Counted from the first letter of the stretch, positions 40,810 to 49,501 are shown. The stretch: 64,000 nucleotides of DNA from JAVBMU01 sp031551755 (GCA_031551755.1 JAVBNE010000006.1:1-64000); one strand, 5' to 3'. A program made the numbers and translations. Notes: generated by a model not told the origin, from the letters alone.

Positions 40810-40886
40810 CGCTGCACACCGAGGCCGGTGGGCGACGGCATGTGGCGGCAGGCTCAGCATTAGCCTGGAACGCCCGTAGAGCCGGA

Positions 40887-42212
40887 CTAGAAGAACCGGG
40901 CTCGCACAGCCTCCCCGTGGGCCGGCAGGTCCTCGTCGGCGGCGACGGCGACGATCCGGTCCGCAACCTCCGAGAGCGCATCCCGGTCGTACTCGATCAC
41001 CTGCACCGCACGCAGGTAGCTGTGCACCCCGAGGCCGCTGGCGTAGTGTGCGCAGCCCCCCGTGGGCAGCACATGGTTGGACCCCGCCATGTAGTCGCCG
41101 AGGGATACCGGTGAGTACGGACCGACGAAGATGGCACCCGCACTCGTCACTCTTTCCGCGAGTGCCGCCGCGTCGGCCGTCTGGATCTCGAGGTGCTCCG
41201 CGCCGTAGGCGTTCACGACTGCCAACCCGTGCTCGATGTCGTCCACGAGCACGACCGCCGACTGCGGCCCGCGCAGGGCCTGCGCCACTCTCCGCGCGTG
41301 TTTGGTCACCGGGGCGAGGTCCGCCAGCCGGGCATCGACCGCCGCGGCCAACTCCACGGACGGCGTGACGAGAACCGCAGCCGCGAAGGGGTCGTGTTCG
41401 GCCTGGCTGATGAGGTCGACCGCCACATGGCCGGGATCGGCCGAGCCATCGGCAAGGATGGCGATCTCGGTCGGACCCGCCTCAGCGTCGATCCCCACCA
41501 CTCCCCGCACCAGCCGCTTCGCGGCGGCTACGAAAACATTCCCCGGACCGGTCACGACATCTACCGGTTCGCAGAGAACCGCACCGTCGTGGGGTTCGTC
41601 GCCGGCCGCACCGTAAGCGAACATGGCGATGGCCTGGGCACCCCCGGCGGCGTAGACCTCGGTCACGCCGAGCAGGGCGCAGGCGGCCAGGATCGTCGGA
41701 TGCGGCAGCCCGTCGTTGTCCTTCTGCGGGGGCGAGGTGAGCGCCAGGCTCGTGACCCCGGCCTCCTGTGCGGCCACGACGTTCATCACGACCGACGACG
41801 GGTACACCGCCAGCCCTCCGGGCACGTAGAGACCCACGCGGCGCACCGGGATCCACCGCTGCCGCACTTGGGCACCGGGGCCGAGGTCGACGGAGAAATC
41901 CTGGGGGCGCTGCGCGGCGTGCACGATCCGAACCCGCCGGATGGCCTCATCCAGGCCGGCCCGGATAGCCGGGTCCAGATCCTCGAGGGCCGCGGTCATC
42001 GCCTCTGCGGGCACCCGCAGGTAATGAGGCCGAATGCCGTCGAAGCGCTCAGCACAGTCCCGCAGCGCGAGGGCGCCCCGAGAGCGCACGTCCTCGACGA
42101 CCGGTTCCACCAGGAGCGCCGCATCCTCCACCCCCACCTCGGGGCGGGGCAGCACCTCGGTCAACTCGCTGACGGACAGTCGACGGCCTCGAAGATCTAT
42201 GCGTGAGATCAC
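40887..42212 (-). CDS. hisD: Histidinol dehydrogenase
   Basis: Last two oxidations of histidine synthesis, histidinol to histidine, zinc and NAD dependent. The 441-residue protein has the family signature region EAGPTEIAILADGSADP, SQAEHDPFAAA, and the C-terminal GGCAHYASGLGVHSYLR with catalytic and zinc histidines. It is about 6 kb from the other his genes, separated by the Rieske/dehydrogenase/helicase block. GTG 42212 is 6 nt beyond TAGACT. Confidence 0.97.
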   Translation of the reverse strand: MISRIDLRGRRLSVSELTEVLPRPEVGVEDAALLVEPVVEDVRSRGALALRDCAERFDGIRPHYLRVPAEAMTAALEDLDPAIRAGLDEAIRRVRIVHAAQRPQDFSVDLGPGAQVRQRWIPVRRVGLYVPGGLAVYPSSVVMNVVAAQEAGVTSLALTSPPQKDNDGLPHPTILAACALLGVTEVYAAGGAQAIAMFAYGAAGDEPHDGAVLCEPVDVVTGPGNVFVAAAKRLVRGVVGIDAEAGPTEIAILADGSADPGHVAVDLISQAEHDPFAAAVLVTPSVELAAAVDARLADLAPVTKHARRVAQALRGPQSAVVLVDDIEHGLAVVNAYGAEHLEIQTADAAALAERVTSAGAIFVGPYSPVSLGDYMAGSNHVLPTGGCAHYASGLGVHSYLRAVQVIEYDRDALSEVADRIVAVAADEDLPAHGEAVRARFF

Positions 42213-42251
42213 TACGCCAGTCTAAAGGGGGGCACGCGGCAGAATGGGATC
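42213..42251. promoter_or_regulatory. 39-bp divergent promoter region, hisD and S4 gene
   Basis: Two -10 boxes face away from each other: TAGACT (42219-42224, minus, 6 nt before the hisD GTG) and CAGAAT (42240-42245, plus, 6 nt before the S4 ATG). The distance is too short for both -35 regions to be used at once, so the two transcripts should exclude each other. Neither start has a ribosome site. Confidence 0.55.
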
Positions 42252-42485
42252 ATGTCCAGCTTCCCCACAGTCACGATCGGCGATGAGGTCATCCGCCTCG
42301 GCCAGTTCCTCAAACTCGCCGATCTCGCCGACTCCGGCGCCCAGGCCCGCGAACTCATTGCCGAGGGTGAGGTGCGCGTCAACGACGAGGTCGAGCTGCG
42401 CCGTGGACGCCAGCTGCAAGCCGGCGACCGGGTCAGCGTTGACCTGCCGCAGGGCCGCCTGGGGGCGGTCGTAGGGAGCGACTAG
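42252..42485 (+). CDS. Small S4-domain RNA-binding protein
   Basis: A 77-residue protein that is nearly all S4 fold: IRLGQFLKLADLADSGAQARELIAEGEVRVNDEVELRRGRQLQAGD. It resembles the YaaA/YbcJ-type small S4 proteins that bind structured RNA, with targets unknown. ATG 42252 is apparently at the mRNA end. It is convergent with the flavoprotein gene and overlaps it tail to tail by four bases. Confidence 0.88.
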   Translation: MSSFPTVTIGDEVIRLGQFLKLADLADSGAQARELIAEGEVRVNDEVELRRGRQLQAGDRVSVDLPQGRLGAVVGSD

Positions 42486-42883
42486 CCGGTCATGTACGCC
42501 GAGCCCAGCACGACATCAACCACGAGCCGGATGACCACCCGCTCCGGGTTCGGGGACAACGACCGGTAGCGCCGCGCGTGGCGCGCCTCGGCCGCCGCGA
42601 CCGAAGCCGGGTCCTCGCGCACCTCGGCCTCCCCCTCCAGGGTCAGCCAGCGCCCGCCGTCCACCTGGCACAGCGCGGCTCGGCGCTGACCGGCGAGGAT
42701 GTTGCGCACCTTCGCCGAACCCCGCGTCGACGTGCTCGTGGCCACCCCCTCGTCGGGATCCCAGGTGAAGGCCACGGGCGTCACGTGCGGCGTCCCGTCA
42801 GCCCGCAGCGTGGTCAGCGTCGCAAGGTGGCGTTCAGTGACGAAGACACGCTGTTCAGGGGTCAGCCGGATCACAATAGGCAC
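42482..42883 (-). CDS. PPOX-type flavin/F420-dependent oxidoreductase
   Basis: A 133-residue split-barrel protein of the pyridoxamine-phosphate-oxidase-like group; the pattern ATLTTLRADGTPHVTPVAFTWD and the later RGSAKVRNI are typical of actinobacterial enzymes that use F420 or FMN. The substrate is unknown. I use GTG 42883; GTG 42874, which would overlap the dnaE stop by four bases (GTGA), is equally possible. Overlap with dnaE suggests co-transcription. Confidence 0.82.
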   Translation of the reverse strand: MPIVIRLTPEQRVFVTERHLATLTTLRADGTPHVTPVAFTWDPDEGVATSTSTRGSAKVRNILAGQRRAALCQVDGGRWLTLEGEAEVREDPASVAAAEARHARRYRSLSPNPERVVIRLVVDVVLGSAYMTG

Positions 42884-45800
42884 GAGGCCCCGAGGAGGGC
42901 CTTCAAATCGCCGAAGAGCGCAGGCGACTTCTCCACCCGCAACTCGTTGCCGGCCCGCACCACCCGCGTCTTCCCCGGTTCTCGGATGCGCAGGTGAAAC
43001 TCTGCCGTGCCCGGGTGGCTGCGCAGCACCTCACGTAACGGCGTCAGCACCGGCTCGACACAGCGGGTATGCGACACCGTGACGACAACTGGGCTATCCG
43101 CCACCGAGGTGATGTCCGGCAGCGAGACCTCCAGCGCCTGGAGCTGCATCGTGTCGTCTCGGCGGCGCACCCGCCCACGCAGGACGACGACCTGATCCTC
43201 AGCGAGGATCGTCGTGTACGCCAGATAAGTCTCCCCGAAAAACATGACCTCGACAGCCCCCTCGAGGTCTTCGAGGGTCACTGCCGCCCACGGGTTGCCG
43301 TTCTTGCTCATCTTGCGCTGCAGCGAGGTAATCAGCCCCGCGATCGTCACCGTCGACCCATCGGCCCTGCCCTCTTCAGTCATCAGGGCGGCGATCGAGG
43401 TCTCTGCGGCCCTCGAGAGCACATGTTCCAGTCCGGACAATGGGTGATCGGAGACGTAGAGGCCGAGCATCTCCCGCTCGAAGGCCAATCGTTGCTTCTT
43501 GTCCCAATCGGCGAGGTCAGGGATCTCGACGCTGAACGACACAGCGTCGTCATCGTCACCGAATCCCGCGAAGAGGTCGAACTGTCCCTCGGCCTCCTTG
43601 CGCTTGACGCCGATCACCGAGTCCACGGCCTGCTCATGGACCACGAGCAGCGCCCGCCGCGGGTGGCCAAGGGAGTCGAATGCCCCCGCCTTGATCAGTG
43701 ATTCGATCGTCCGCTTGTTGCAGACCACCGCCGGCACCTTGTCGAGGAAGTCGGTGAACGACTCGAAGGCGCCCTTCTCCTCACGGACGCGCACGATCTC
43801 GTCGACGACGTTCGCCCCGACGTTGCGGACCGCGGTCAGGCCGAAGCGAATGTCCTCTCCCACCGCGGTGAAGTTCGCCGAGGAGGAGTTCACATCCGGC
43901 GGCAGGACCGTGATGTGCATGCGCCGGCATTCGTTGAGGTAGAGAGCGGACTTGTCCTTGTCGTCGCGAACGCTCGTGAGCAGGGCGGCCATGTACTCGG
44001 TCGGGTAGTTGGCCTTGAGGTACGCGGTCCAGTAGGACACGAGCCCGTACCCCGCTGAGTGGGCCTTGTTGAAGGCATAGCCGGCGAAAGGCACCAGCGT
44101 GTCCCAGACGGCCTGGATCGCCTTGTCGGAGTACCCGCGTTCGCGGCAGCCGGCCTGGAAGGGCACAAACTCCTTGTCGAGGATCTCCTTCTTCTTCTTA
44201 CCCATCGCCCGCCGCAACAGATCCGCTTGACCCAGCGAGTAGCCCGCGAGGATCTGGGCGGCCTTCTGCACCTGCTCCTGGTAGACGATCAGCCCGTGGG
44301 TCTCGTCGAGGACTTCCGCGAGCGGCTCCGCGAGTTCGGGATGGATCGGCTCGATCTTCTGCAGTTTGTTCTTTCGCAACGCGTAGTTCGTGTGCGAGTT
44401 CATACCCATCGGCCCTGGCCGGTAGAGCGCGATGACGGCGGAGATGTCCTCGAAGTTATCCGGTCGCATCTGGCGCAGCAGCGCACGCATAGGACCGCCG
44501 TCGAGCTGGAAGACGCCCAGAGTGTCGCCACGACCCAGCAGCTCATAGGTGACCGGATCGTCGAGGGTCAGATCCTCGATGACCACCGGGTCCTTGCCGT
44601 TGGCGACGATGTTGTCCAGGGCGTCGTCCAGGATCGTCAGGTTCCGCAGACCCAAGAAGTCCATCTTGATCAGGCCGAGGCCCTCGGACGTCGGGTAGTC
44701 GAACTGCGTGATCGTGGCGCCATCCTGCGGACGTCGCATGATCGGGATGATGTCGATCAGCGGCTTGCTCGACATGATCACACCGGCCGCGTGCACCCCC
44801 CACTGTCGTTTCAGGCCCTCGATGCCACGGGCGAGTTCGACCACGCGCTGAGCTTCGGGGTCCCCGGCATGCAGTTGGCGGAACTCCTCCGCCTCCGCAT
44901 ACCGGGAGTCCTTCTCGTCGAAGATGCCGGACAGCGAGATGTCCTTGCCCATCACCGCCGGGGGCATCGCTTTGGTGAGCTTCTCCCCCATCGCGAAGGG
45001 AAAGCCCAGCAGCCGGGCCGAATCCTTGAGGGCCTGCTTGGCCTTGATCGTGCCGTAGGTGACGATCTGGGCCACGCGGTCGTCGCCGTACTTATCGGTG
45101 ACGTAGCGGATCACCTCACCGCGCCGGCGCTCATCGAAGTCGACGTCGACATCGGGCATCGACACCCGCTCGGGATTGAGGAACCGCTCGAAGATCAGCC
45201 CGTGCTCCAGCGGGTCGAGCTCGGTGATGCCCATCGCGTAGGAGGCCATGGACCCGGCGGCCGACCCCCGGCCCGGCCCCACCCGGATCCCCTGTCCCTT
45301 GGCCCAGTTGATGAAGTCAGCCACCACGAGGAAGTACCCCGGGAAGCCCATCTGCACGATGACCTCGGTCTCGTACTCGGCCTGTTTGCGGACGGCGTCG
45401 GGCACCCCGCCCGGGTACCGCCGCGCCAGCCCACGCTCCACCTCCTTGATGAACCAGCTGGTCTCGTCCTCGCCCTCGGGTACGGGGAACTCAGGCATGT
45501 AGTTGGCCGAGGTGTTGAACGAGACGTCACACTGCTCGGCGATCAACAAGGTGTTGTCGCACGCCTCGGGCAATTCGGACCAGACGGAGCGCATCTCGGC
45601 CGCAGACTTGACGTAGTACCCGTCGCCGTCGAACTTGAAGCGATCCGGGTCGCTGAGCGTCGAGCCGGAGTTGATGCACAACAGCGCCTCCTGCGACGCG
45701 CTGTCCTCCTGCCGCACGTAGTGCAGGTCGTTCGTGGCGACCAGGGGGGCGCTGATCGTTTCCGCCAACCGCAACAGGTCCTTGATCACCCGCTTCTCGA

Positions 45801-46401
45801 TGTCGATGCCGTGATCCATCAGCTCGACATAGAAGTTGTCCTTGCCGAAAATGTCCTGGAACTCGCCGGCGGCCCGCACCGCCTGATCCCATTGGCCCAA
45901 CCGCAACCGAGTCTGGATCTCGCCCGAAGGGCACCCTGAGGTGGCGATCAGCCCGTTGCCGTAGCGTTCGAGCAGGTCACGGTCCATGCGGGGCCATTTG
46001 CCCAGTTGGCCCTCGAGGGAGGCCAGCGAGGAGGCCCGGAAGAGGTTATGCAGCCCTTCGTTGTTGCGTGCCCACATCGTCATGTGGGTGTAGGCGCCAC
46101 GGGCCGAGACGTCGTCGGCCTCCTGTCCGGGCTCACCGAAGCGCTGCCGGGTCGAGTCGAATCGGCTGGTGCCGGGGGTCAGATACGCCTCGACACCGAT
46201 GATCGGCTTGATCCCGGCGGCCTTCGCCTTCGACCAGAACTCGAAGGCCCCGAACACGTAGCCGTGATCGGTGGTACCGATGGAGTGCTGGCCTAGTCGA
46301 GCAGTCTCAGTGAAGAGGTCGTCTAGCCGCGCCGCCCCGTCCAGCATCGAGTACTCAGTGTGAACATGCAGGTGGACGAAATCGTCCGTGGCGGCTGGCA
46401 T
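42871..46401 (-). CDS. dnaE: DNA polymerase III alpha subunit
   Basis: Replicative polymerase of 1176 residues, the usual size of actinobacterial DnaE1. The N-terminal PHP domain begins HLHVHTEYSMLDGAARL; the polymerase core contains PDVDVDFDERRR with catalytic aspartates, and GPGRGSAAGSMASYAMG. The C-terminal OB fold (TIAGLITSLQRKMSKNG) is present. No intein interrupts it. The ATG is 7 nt after TAGACT (46409-46414), another apparent leaderless start. rluD lies 61 nt upstream on the same strand. Confidence 0.98.
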   Translation of the reverse strand: MPAATDDFVHLHVHTEYSMLDGAARLDDLFTETARLGQHSIGTTDHGYVFGAFEFWSKAKAAGIKPIIGVEAYLTPGTSRFDSTRQRFGEPGQEADDVSARGAYTHMTMWARNNEGLHNLFRASSLASLEGQLGKWPRMDRDLLERYGNGLIATSGCPSGEIQTRLRLGQWDQAVRAAGEFQDIFGKDNFYVELMDHGIDIEKRVIKDLLRLAETISAPLVATNDLHYVRQEDSASQEALLCINSGSTLSDPDRFKFDGDGYYVKSAAEMRSVWSELPEACDNTLLIAEQCDVSFNTSANYMPEFPVPEGEDETSWFIKEVERGLARRYPGGVPDAVRKQAEYETEVIVQMGFPGYFLVVADFINWAKGQGIRVGPGRGSAAGSMASYAMGITELDPLEHGLIFERFLNPERVSMPDVDVDFDERRRGEVIRYVTDKYGDDRVAQIVTYGTIKAKQALKDSARLLGFPFAMGEKLTKAMPPAVMGKDISLSGIFDEKDSRYAEAEEFRQLHAGDPEAQRVVELARGIEGLKRQWGVHAAGVIMSSKPLIDIIPIMRRPQDGATITQFDYPTSEGLGLIKMDFLGLRNLTILDDALDNIVANGKDPVVIEDLTLDDPVTYELLGRGDTLGVFQLDGGPMRALLRQMRPDNFEDISAVIALYRPGPMGMNSHTNYALRKNKLQKIEPIHPELAEPLAEVLDETHGLIVYQEQVQKAAQILAGYSLGQADLLRRAMGKKKKEILDKEFVPFQAGCRERGYSDKAIQAVWDTLVPFAGYAFNKAHSAGYGLVSYWTAYLKANYPTEYMAALLTSVRDDKDKSALYLNECRRMHITVLPPDVNSSSANFTAVGEDIRFGLTAVRNVGANVVDEIVRVREEKGAFESFTDFLDKVPAVVCNKRTIESLIKAGAFDSLGHPRRALLVVHEQAVDSVIGVKRKEAEGQFDLFAGFGDDDDAVSFSVEIPDLADWDKKQRLAFEREMLGLYVSDHPLSGLEHVLSRAAETSIAALMTEEGRADGSTVTIAGLITSLQRKMSKNGNPWAAVTLEDLEGAVEVMFFGETYLAYTTILAEDQVVVLRGRVRRRDDTMQLQALEVSLPDITSVADSPVVVTVSHTRCVEPVLTPLREVLRSHPGTAEFHLRIREPGKTRVVRAGNELRVEKSPALFGDLKALLGASCLL

Positions 46402-46408
46402 GACGACG

Positions 46409-46414
46409 AGTCTA
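46409..46414 (-). promoter_or_regulatory. -10 box of the dnaE promoter
   Basis: TAGACT on the minus strand, 7 nt before the dnaE ATG, in the 61-nt gap after rluD. No ribosome site lies between them. Confidence 0.5.
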
Positions 46415-46462
46415 GGCGGGGCCTGCGACGCGAGCGGACTGCGACGCGGCTACCGCTCGTGC

Positions 46463-47398
46463 TCACGCGTACTCGCCCCGCACGACCTCCAGAGCATGGG
46501 CTAGGTCGCTTGGGTACTCACTCGAGACCTCCACACGCCCGGTGCGCGTCGGATGGTCAAAACCCAGCCGCATGGCGTGCAACCACTGCCGCGTGAGCGA
46601 CACCTTCGCCGCCAGCGCCGGGTCTGCCCCATACATGAGATCGCCGACGCACGGGTGGTGCAGTGCGGACATGTGGACCCGGATCTGATGCGTCCGGCCG
46701 GTCTCCAGATGGACCTCGATGAGGGAGGCCGCGGGCAACATCTCGAGCACTTCGTAGTGGGTCACCGAATGCTTGCCCGCCGCCGTCACCGCGAATTTGT
46801 AGTCGTGGTTCGGGTGACGACCGATCGGCGCCTCGATCGTGCCGGTCGTCGGCTCCGGATGACCTTGGACGAGGGCGTGATAGATCTTGTCGACAGTCCG
46901 TTCCTTGAAAGCCCGCTTGAGCCCGGTGTAGGCGGCCTCACTCTTGGCGACGACCATCAGTCCGGACGTCCCCGCATCGAGGCGATGCACGACCCCTTGT
47001 CTTTCGGCCGCGCCCGAGGTCGAGATGCTGTAACCCGCCGCGGCCAGGGCGCCGATCACAGTCGGTCCCGTCCACCCCGGAGACGGGTGGGCAGCCACCC
47101 CGACCGGCTTGTCGACCACCACCAGGTCGTCATCGTCATAGACGATCGTCATGCCGGGCACCGGGGTCGCGACCACGCCGGTGGGCTCGGGGGCCGGCGC
47201 CTCGGGAATGTCGACCTCCAACCATGCCCCACCGATCAGGCGGTCGGATTTGCCCACCGTCCGGCCATCGACGTGCACCAAGCCATCCGCGGCTAGCTGG
47301 CCCGTCCGGGTTCGCGACAGCCCGAGCAGCCGGGCGAGGGCGGCATCGACTCGTTCGCCCGCGAGCCCGTCCGGAACGGGAAGCGCACGCAAAGCCAT
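46463..47398 (-). CDS. rluD: 23S rRNA pseudouridine synthase, RluD type
   Basis: A 311-residue RluA-family synthase: N-terminal S4 domain (GERVDAALARLLGLSRTRTGQLAADG), then the catalytic motif GVVHRLDAGTSGLMVVAK with the active aspartate, and GRTHQIRVHMSALHHP. In the family this enzyme modifies helix 69 of 23S rRNA, but other RluA members cannot be excluded. ATG 47398 shares one base with the lspA stop. Confidence 0.95.
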   Translation of the reverse strand: MALRALPVPDGLAGERVDAALARLLGLSRTRTGQLAADGLVHVDGRTVGKSDRLIGGAWLEVDIPEAPAPEPTGVVATPVPGMTIVYDDDDLVVVDKPVGVAAHPSPGWTGPTVIGALAAAGYSISTSGAAERQGVVHRLDAGTSGLMVVAKSEAAYTGLKRAFKERTVDKIYHALVQGHPEPTTGTIEAPIGRHPNHDYKFAVTAAGKHSVTHYEVLEMLPAASLIEVHLETGRTHQIRVHMSALHHPCVGDLMYGADPALAAKVSLTRQWLHAMRLGFDHPTRTGRVEVSSEYPSDLAHALEVVRGEYA

Positions 47399-48225
47399 CA
47401 ACGATCCTGACGGTCGCGGCGCCGGGATCGCCGGGTTGCCCGCGTGTCTGCGGGCGGCTCAGTGAGTTCTGCGGCAGCATCAGCGTTCACCGGCGAGGGG
47501 TCCGGCGACGCCTCATCGACCGCACCAGCGGTGCGGCCGAGGGGGCCGGTGGGGGTTTCGGAGCCCGCATCCGGCTCGGCTCCGGGTTCTGCGACCTCGG
47601 ACGCGATCTCATTGCCATCGCCGGTGTCGGCCGCGGGCTCACGTGAGCCGCCGGCACCATGGCGCGTGCCGTCCAAAGCGATTCCCCGAATGGCTAACCA
47701 CGCAATCATGACCGCCGCAGCCACGATCGCGATATCGGCCACGTTGCCCACGAAGAAGTCCGCATAGCCAATGAAGTCCACCACGTGCCCGCGCGCGAAG
47801 CCCGGCGCCCTGGTGAGCCGGTCGATCAGATTCCCGACGGCCCCGCCAAGCAGAAGCCCGAGGGCGATCGCCCACGGCACCGAACGGATCCGCCGAACCA
47901 CCCTGACGATCACAACAACGACGGTGAGCACCACGATTGTCAGTACCCAGGTCATCCCAGTAGCGATCGACATCGCCGCACCAGGGTTGTAGATCAGCCG
48001 GAACGTGATGAAGTCGCCGATCACCTTGATCGGCGCAGCCCCGAGCGTCAGGTTCTGCTGGGCGGCGTACTTCGTGAGTTGGTCGACTGCCGCGACGAGC
48101 ACAGCGATCGCCACCGTCCACACAGCGAGCCGGGAATGGGAATGGACCCGTTCCGCGCGCGCCCGGTCGCGGCGGGAGACGGGGGCTGGGTCAGCAGTAG
48201 AGGACATCGGCGGCAAGTCTGCCAT
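47398..48225 (-). CDS. lspA: Lipoprotein signal peptidase with long C-terminal tail
   Basis: Signal peptidase II, which cleaves prolipoproteins after lipidation. The membrane core (about 30-180) has four spans and the motifs DQLTKY, IYNPGAAMS, GGAVGNLIDRL and VVDFIGYADFFVGNVADIAI with the catalytic aspartates. After residue 185 a further 90 residues are acidic and Ala/Pro/Thr-rich and end in a basic RRSRRRDRQDR; this is not part of the usual enzyme. ATG 48225 or 48207 may be the start. Its likely substrates in this window include the Rieske lipoproteins. Confidence 0.94.
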   Translation of the reverse strand: MADLPPMSSTADPAPVSRRDRARAERVHSHSRLAVWTVAIAVLVAAVDQLTKYAAQQNLTLGAAPIKVIGDFITFRLIYNPGAAMSIATGMTWVLTIVVLTVVVVIVRVVRRIRSVPWAIALGLLLGGAVGNLIDRLTRAPGFARGHVVDFIGYADFFVGNVADIAIVAAAVMIAWLAIRGIALDGTRHGAGGSREPAADTGDGNEIASEVAEPGAEPDAGSETPTGPLGRTAGAVDEASPDPSPVNADAAAELTEPPADTRATRRSRRRDRQDR

Positions 48226-48243
48226 GTCCGGGTGCCCTCATGC

Positions 48244-48705
48244 TCAGCGCCGCTCCTCGCGCTGCTTGGCCTCAACGGACAACGTTGCCCGCGGGAAAGC
48301 CTGCAGCCGCGCCTTTCCGATCGGCAGACCGGAGGCTTCGCACGTGCCGTAGGTGCCCGCGGCGATGCGATCGAGGGCATGAGTAGTCTGCTCGAGCAGA
48401 TCCCGCGTGTTGTTGACCAAGGTCAGTTCTTGCTCGCGCTCCAACGCGCTCGAGCCAGAATCGGCCTGGTCATCGCCGGCACCATCACCGGAGTCACGCA
48501 ACAGATTCGACAGCGCCTCGTCGGCCGTGGTGAGTTCAGACTCGAGCCGCTGCTTCTCGTCGAGAAGCTCCGCCGCCAGCTCTTCAACCTCGGCAAGGGT
48601 CCACGGCGCTTCGCCCTCGCGTACGGGAAACGAATCGACATCCCGTGCGAGTCGGGGGAAAAGCTGACGTACGGCCTGATGGGCCGTGGTCGTAGGTCTG
48701 GACAT
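48244..48705 (-). CDS. TraR/DksA-family protein with degraded zinc finger
   Basis: A 153-residue protein: an N-terminal coiled-coil helical hairpin (about 38-110, EELAAELLDEKQRLESEL) and a C-terminal DksA-type module, TYGTCEASGLPIGKARLQAFPRATL. The four zinc positions read Cys122, Ser125, Ser143 and Ala146, so only one cysteine remains. In the family the coiled coil enters the secondary channel of RNA polymerase. ATG 48705 has GGGAGG upstream. It leads the traR-lspA-rluD unit. Confidence 0.88.
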   Translation of the reverse strand: MSRPTTTAHQAVRQLFPRLARDVDSFPVREGEAPWTLAEVEELAAELLDEKQRLESELTTADEALSNLLRDSGDGAGDDQADSGSSALEREQELTLVNNTRDLLEQTTHALDRIAAGTYGTCEASGLPIGKARLQAFPRATLSVEAKQREERR

Positions 48706-48731
48706 GCATGCCTCCCGGATCGAATCCCGCG

Positions 48732-48760
48732 AGAGTAGACGCAGCGGCCGGTACGCACAA
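48732..48760 (-). promoter_or_regulatory. Promoter of the traR-like/lspA/rluD unit
   Basis: TTGTGC (48755-48760), 17 nt, TACTCT (48732-48737) on the minus strand, giving a leader of about 20 nt that contains GGGAGG. The upstream half of the promoter overlaps one arm of the inverted repeat at 48744-48755. Confidence 0.55.
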
Positions 48761-48806
48761 CACACCACGCCGACACTGTGCGTGAAGTGGAGGACGTACC
48801 GGCCGC
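48744..48806. repeat. Long inverted repeat between divIVA and the traR-like gene
   Basis: GCGGCCGGTACG (48744-48755) and CGTACCGGCCGC (48795-48806) are perfect 12-bp inverted arms around a 39-nt loop, which itself contains CACGC/GCGTG pairing. On the minus strand it begins 20 nt after the divIVA stop, so the RNA could form a terminator-like structure. It also overlaps the next promoter. Confidence 0.65.
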
Positions 48807-48826
48807 CGCGGACCAATCGACCTGAC

Positions 48827-49501
48827 TCAGATGCCCGGTGCGAGATCCCCTCCACGGCCACCCGCGCCGACGTTCGTGCGCGGCGGCAAGGCACTACCAC
48901 GGTTGTCCAAGTCACCGAGTAGGTTCTGCAGGTAGCTCTTGAGCCGAGTGCGGTAGTCGCGTTCGAAGATCCGCAGCTCATCGATTTTGCGCTCCAAAAG
49001 CGAGCGCTCCTGTTCGAGCTGGGACAGCGTGCGGTGGGAGTTCTCCTCGGCTTCACGGACGATCCGAGCGCCCTCCTGCTTCGCCTCGGCGATGAGGCGG
49101 TCGCCTTCCTCCTGCCCAGAGCGCACGTAGTCGTCGTGCAACTTCTGTGCGAGCTGAAGCATGCCGGTGGCGGACTCGGGCTCGGGTCCATTGCCACTGT
49201 GGCCCTTGCCCATCATCTGCTGTGGCGCGGGGGCGGGAGCGGGAGCCGCGACTGGCTCCGGGAGCTTCGGCATCTCCGGTGCCTTTGCGGCACTCGATGC
49301 CTCTGCACGACTGAGCTCGGCGATCCGGCGTTCCGCGGCAGCGAGCTTGGACTTGAGGTCCTCGTTCTCCTCCTGGACGGAGTTGAGCGTCCGCACGACC
49401 TCGTCCAAGAAGTCGTCCACCTCTTCGACGTCGTATCCCTCACGGAACTTGGTCGGAGCGAACTTCTTGTTCAGGATGTCCTCTGCGGTCAGCAGTGCCA
49501 T
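48827..49501 (-). CDS. divIVA: Cell-growth protein DivIVA/Wag31
   Basis: Polar-growth and division scaffold that binds curved membrane. The 224-residue protein begins with the conserved membrane-binding region (MALLTAEDILNKKFAPTKFREGYDVEEVDDFLDEV), followed by a coiled coil (about 30-70), a Pro/Ala linker (about 75-105, PVAAPAPAPAP) and a second long coiled coil (about 110-200). This layout matches actinobacterial Wag31. It is the last gene of the dcw neighbourhood. Confidence 0.97.
   Translation of the reverse strand: MALLTAEDILNKKFAPTKFREGYDVEEVDDFLDEVVRTLNSVQEENEDLKSKLAAAERRIAELSRAEASSAAKAPEMPKLPEPVAAPAPAPAPQQMMGKGHSGNGPEPESATGMLQLAQKLHDDYVRSGQEEGDRLIAEAKQEGARIVREAEENSHRTLSQLEQERSLLERKIDELRIFERDYRTRLKSYLQNLLGDLDNRGSALPPRTNVGAGGRGGDLAPGI

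Noticed and set aside
44059..45939. 626-residue plus-strand reading frame
   Set aside because: It is wholly antisense to dnaE, whose motifs are intact; the composition (Arg/His/Asp/Leu) is typical of the complementary frame.
42871..46401. Intein or mobile insertion in dnaE
   Set aside because: The 1176-residue length matches actinobacterial DnaE1 and the motifs follow without a gap.
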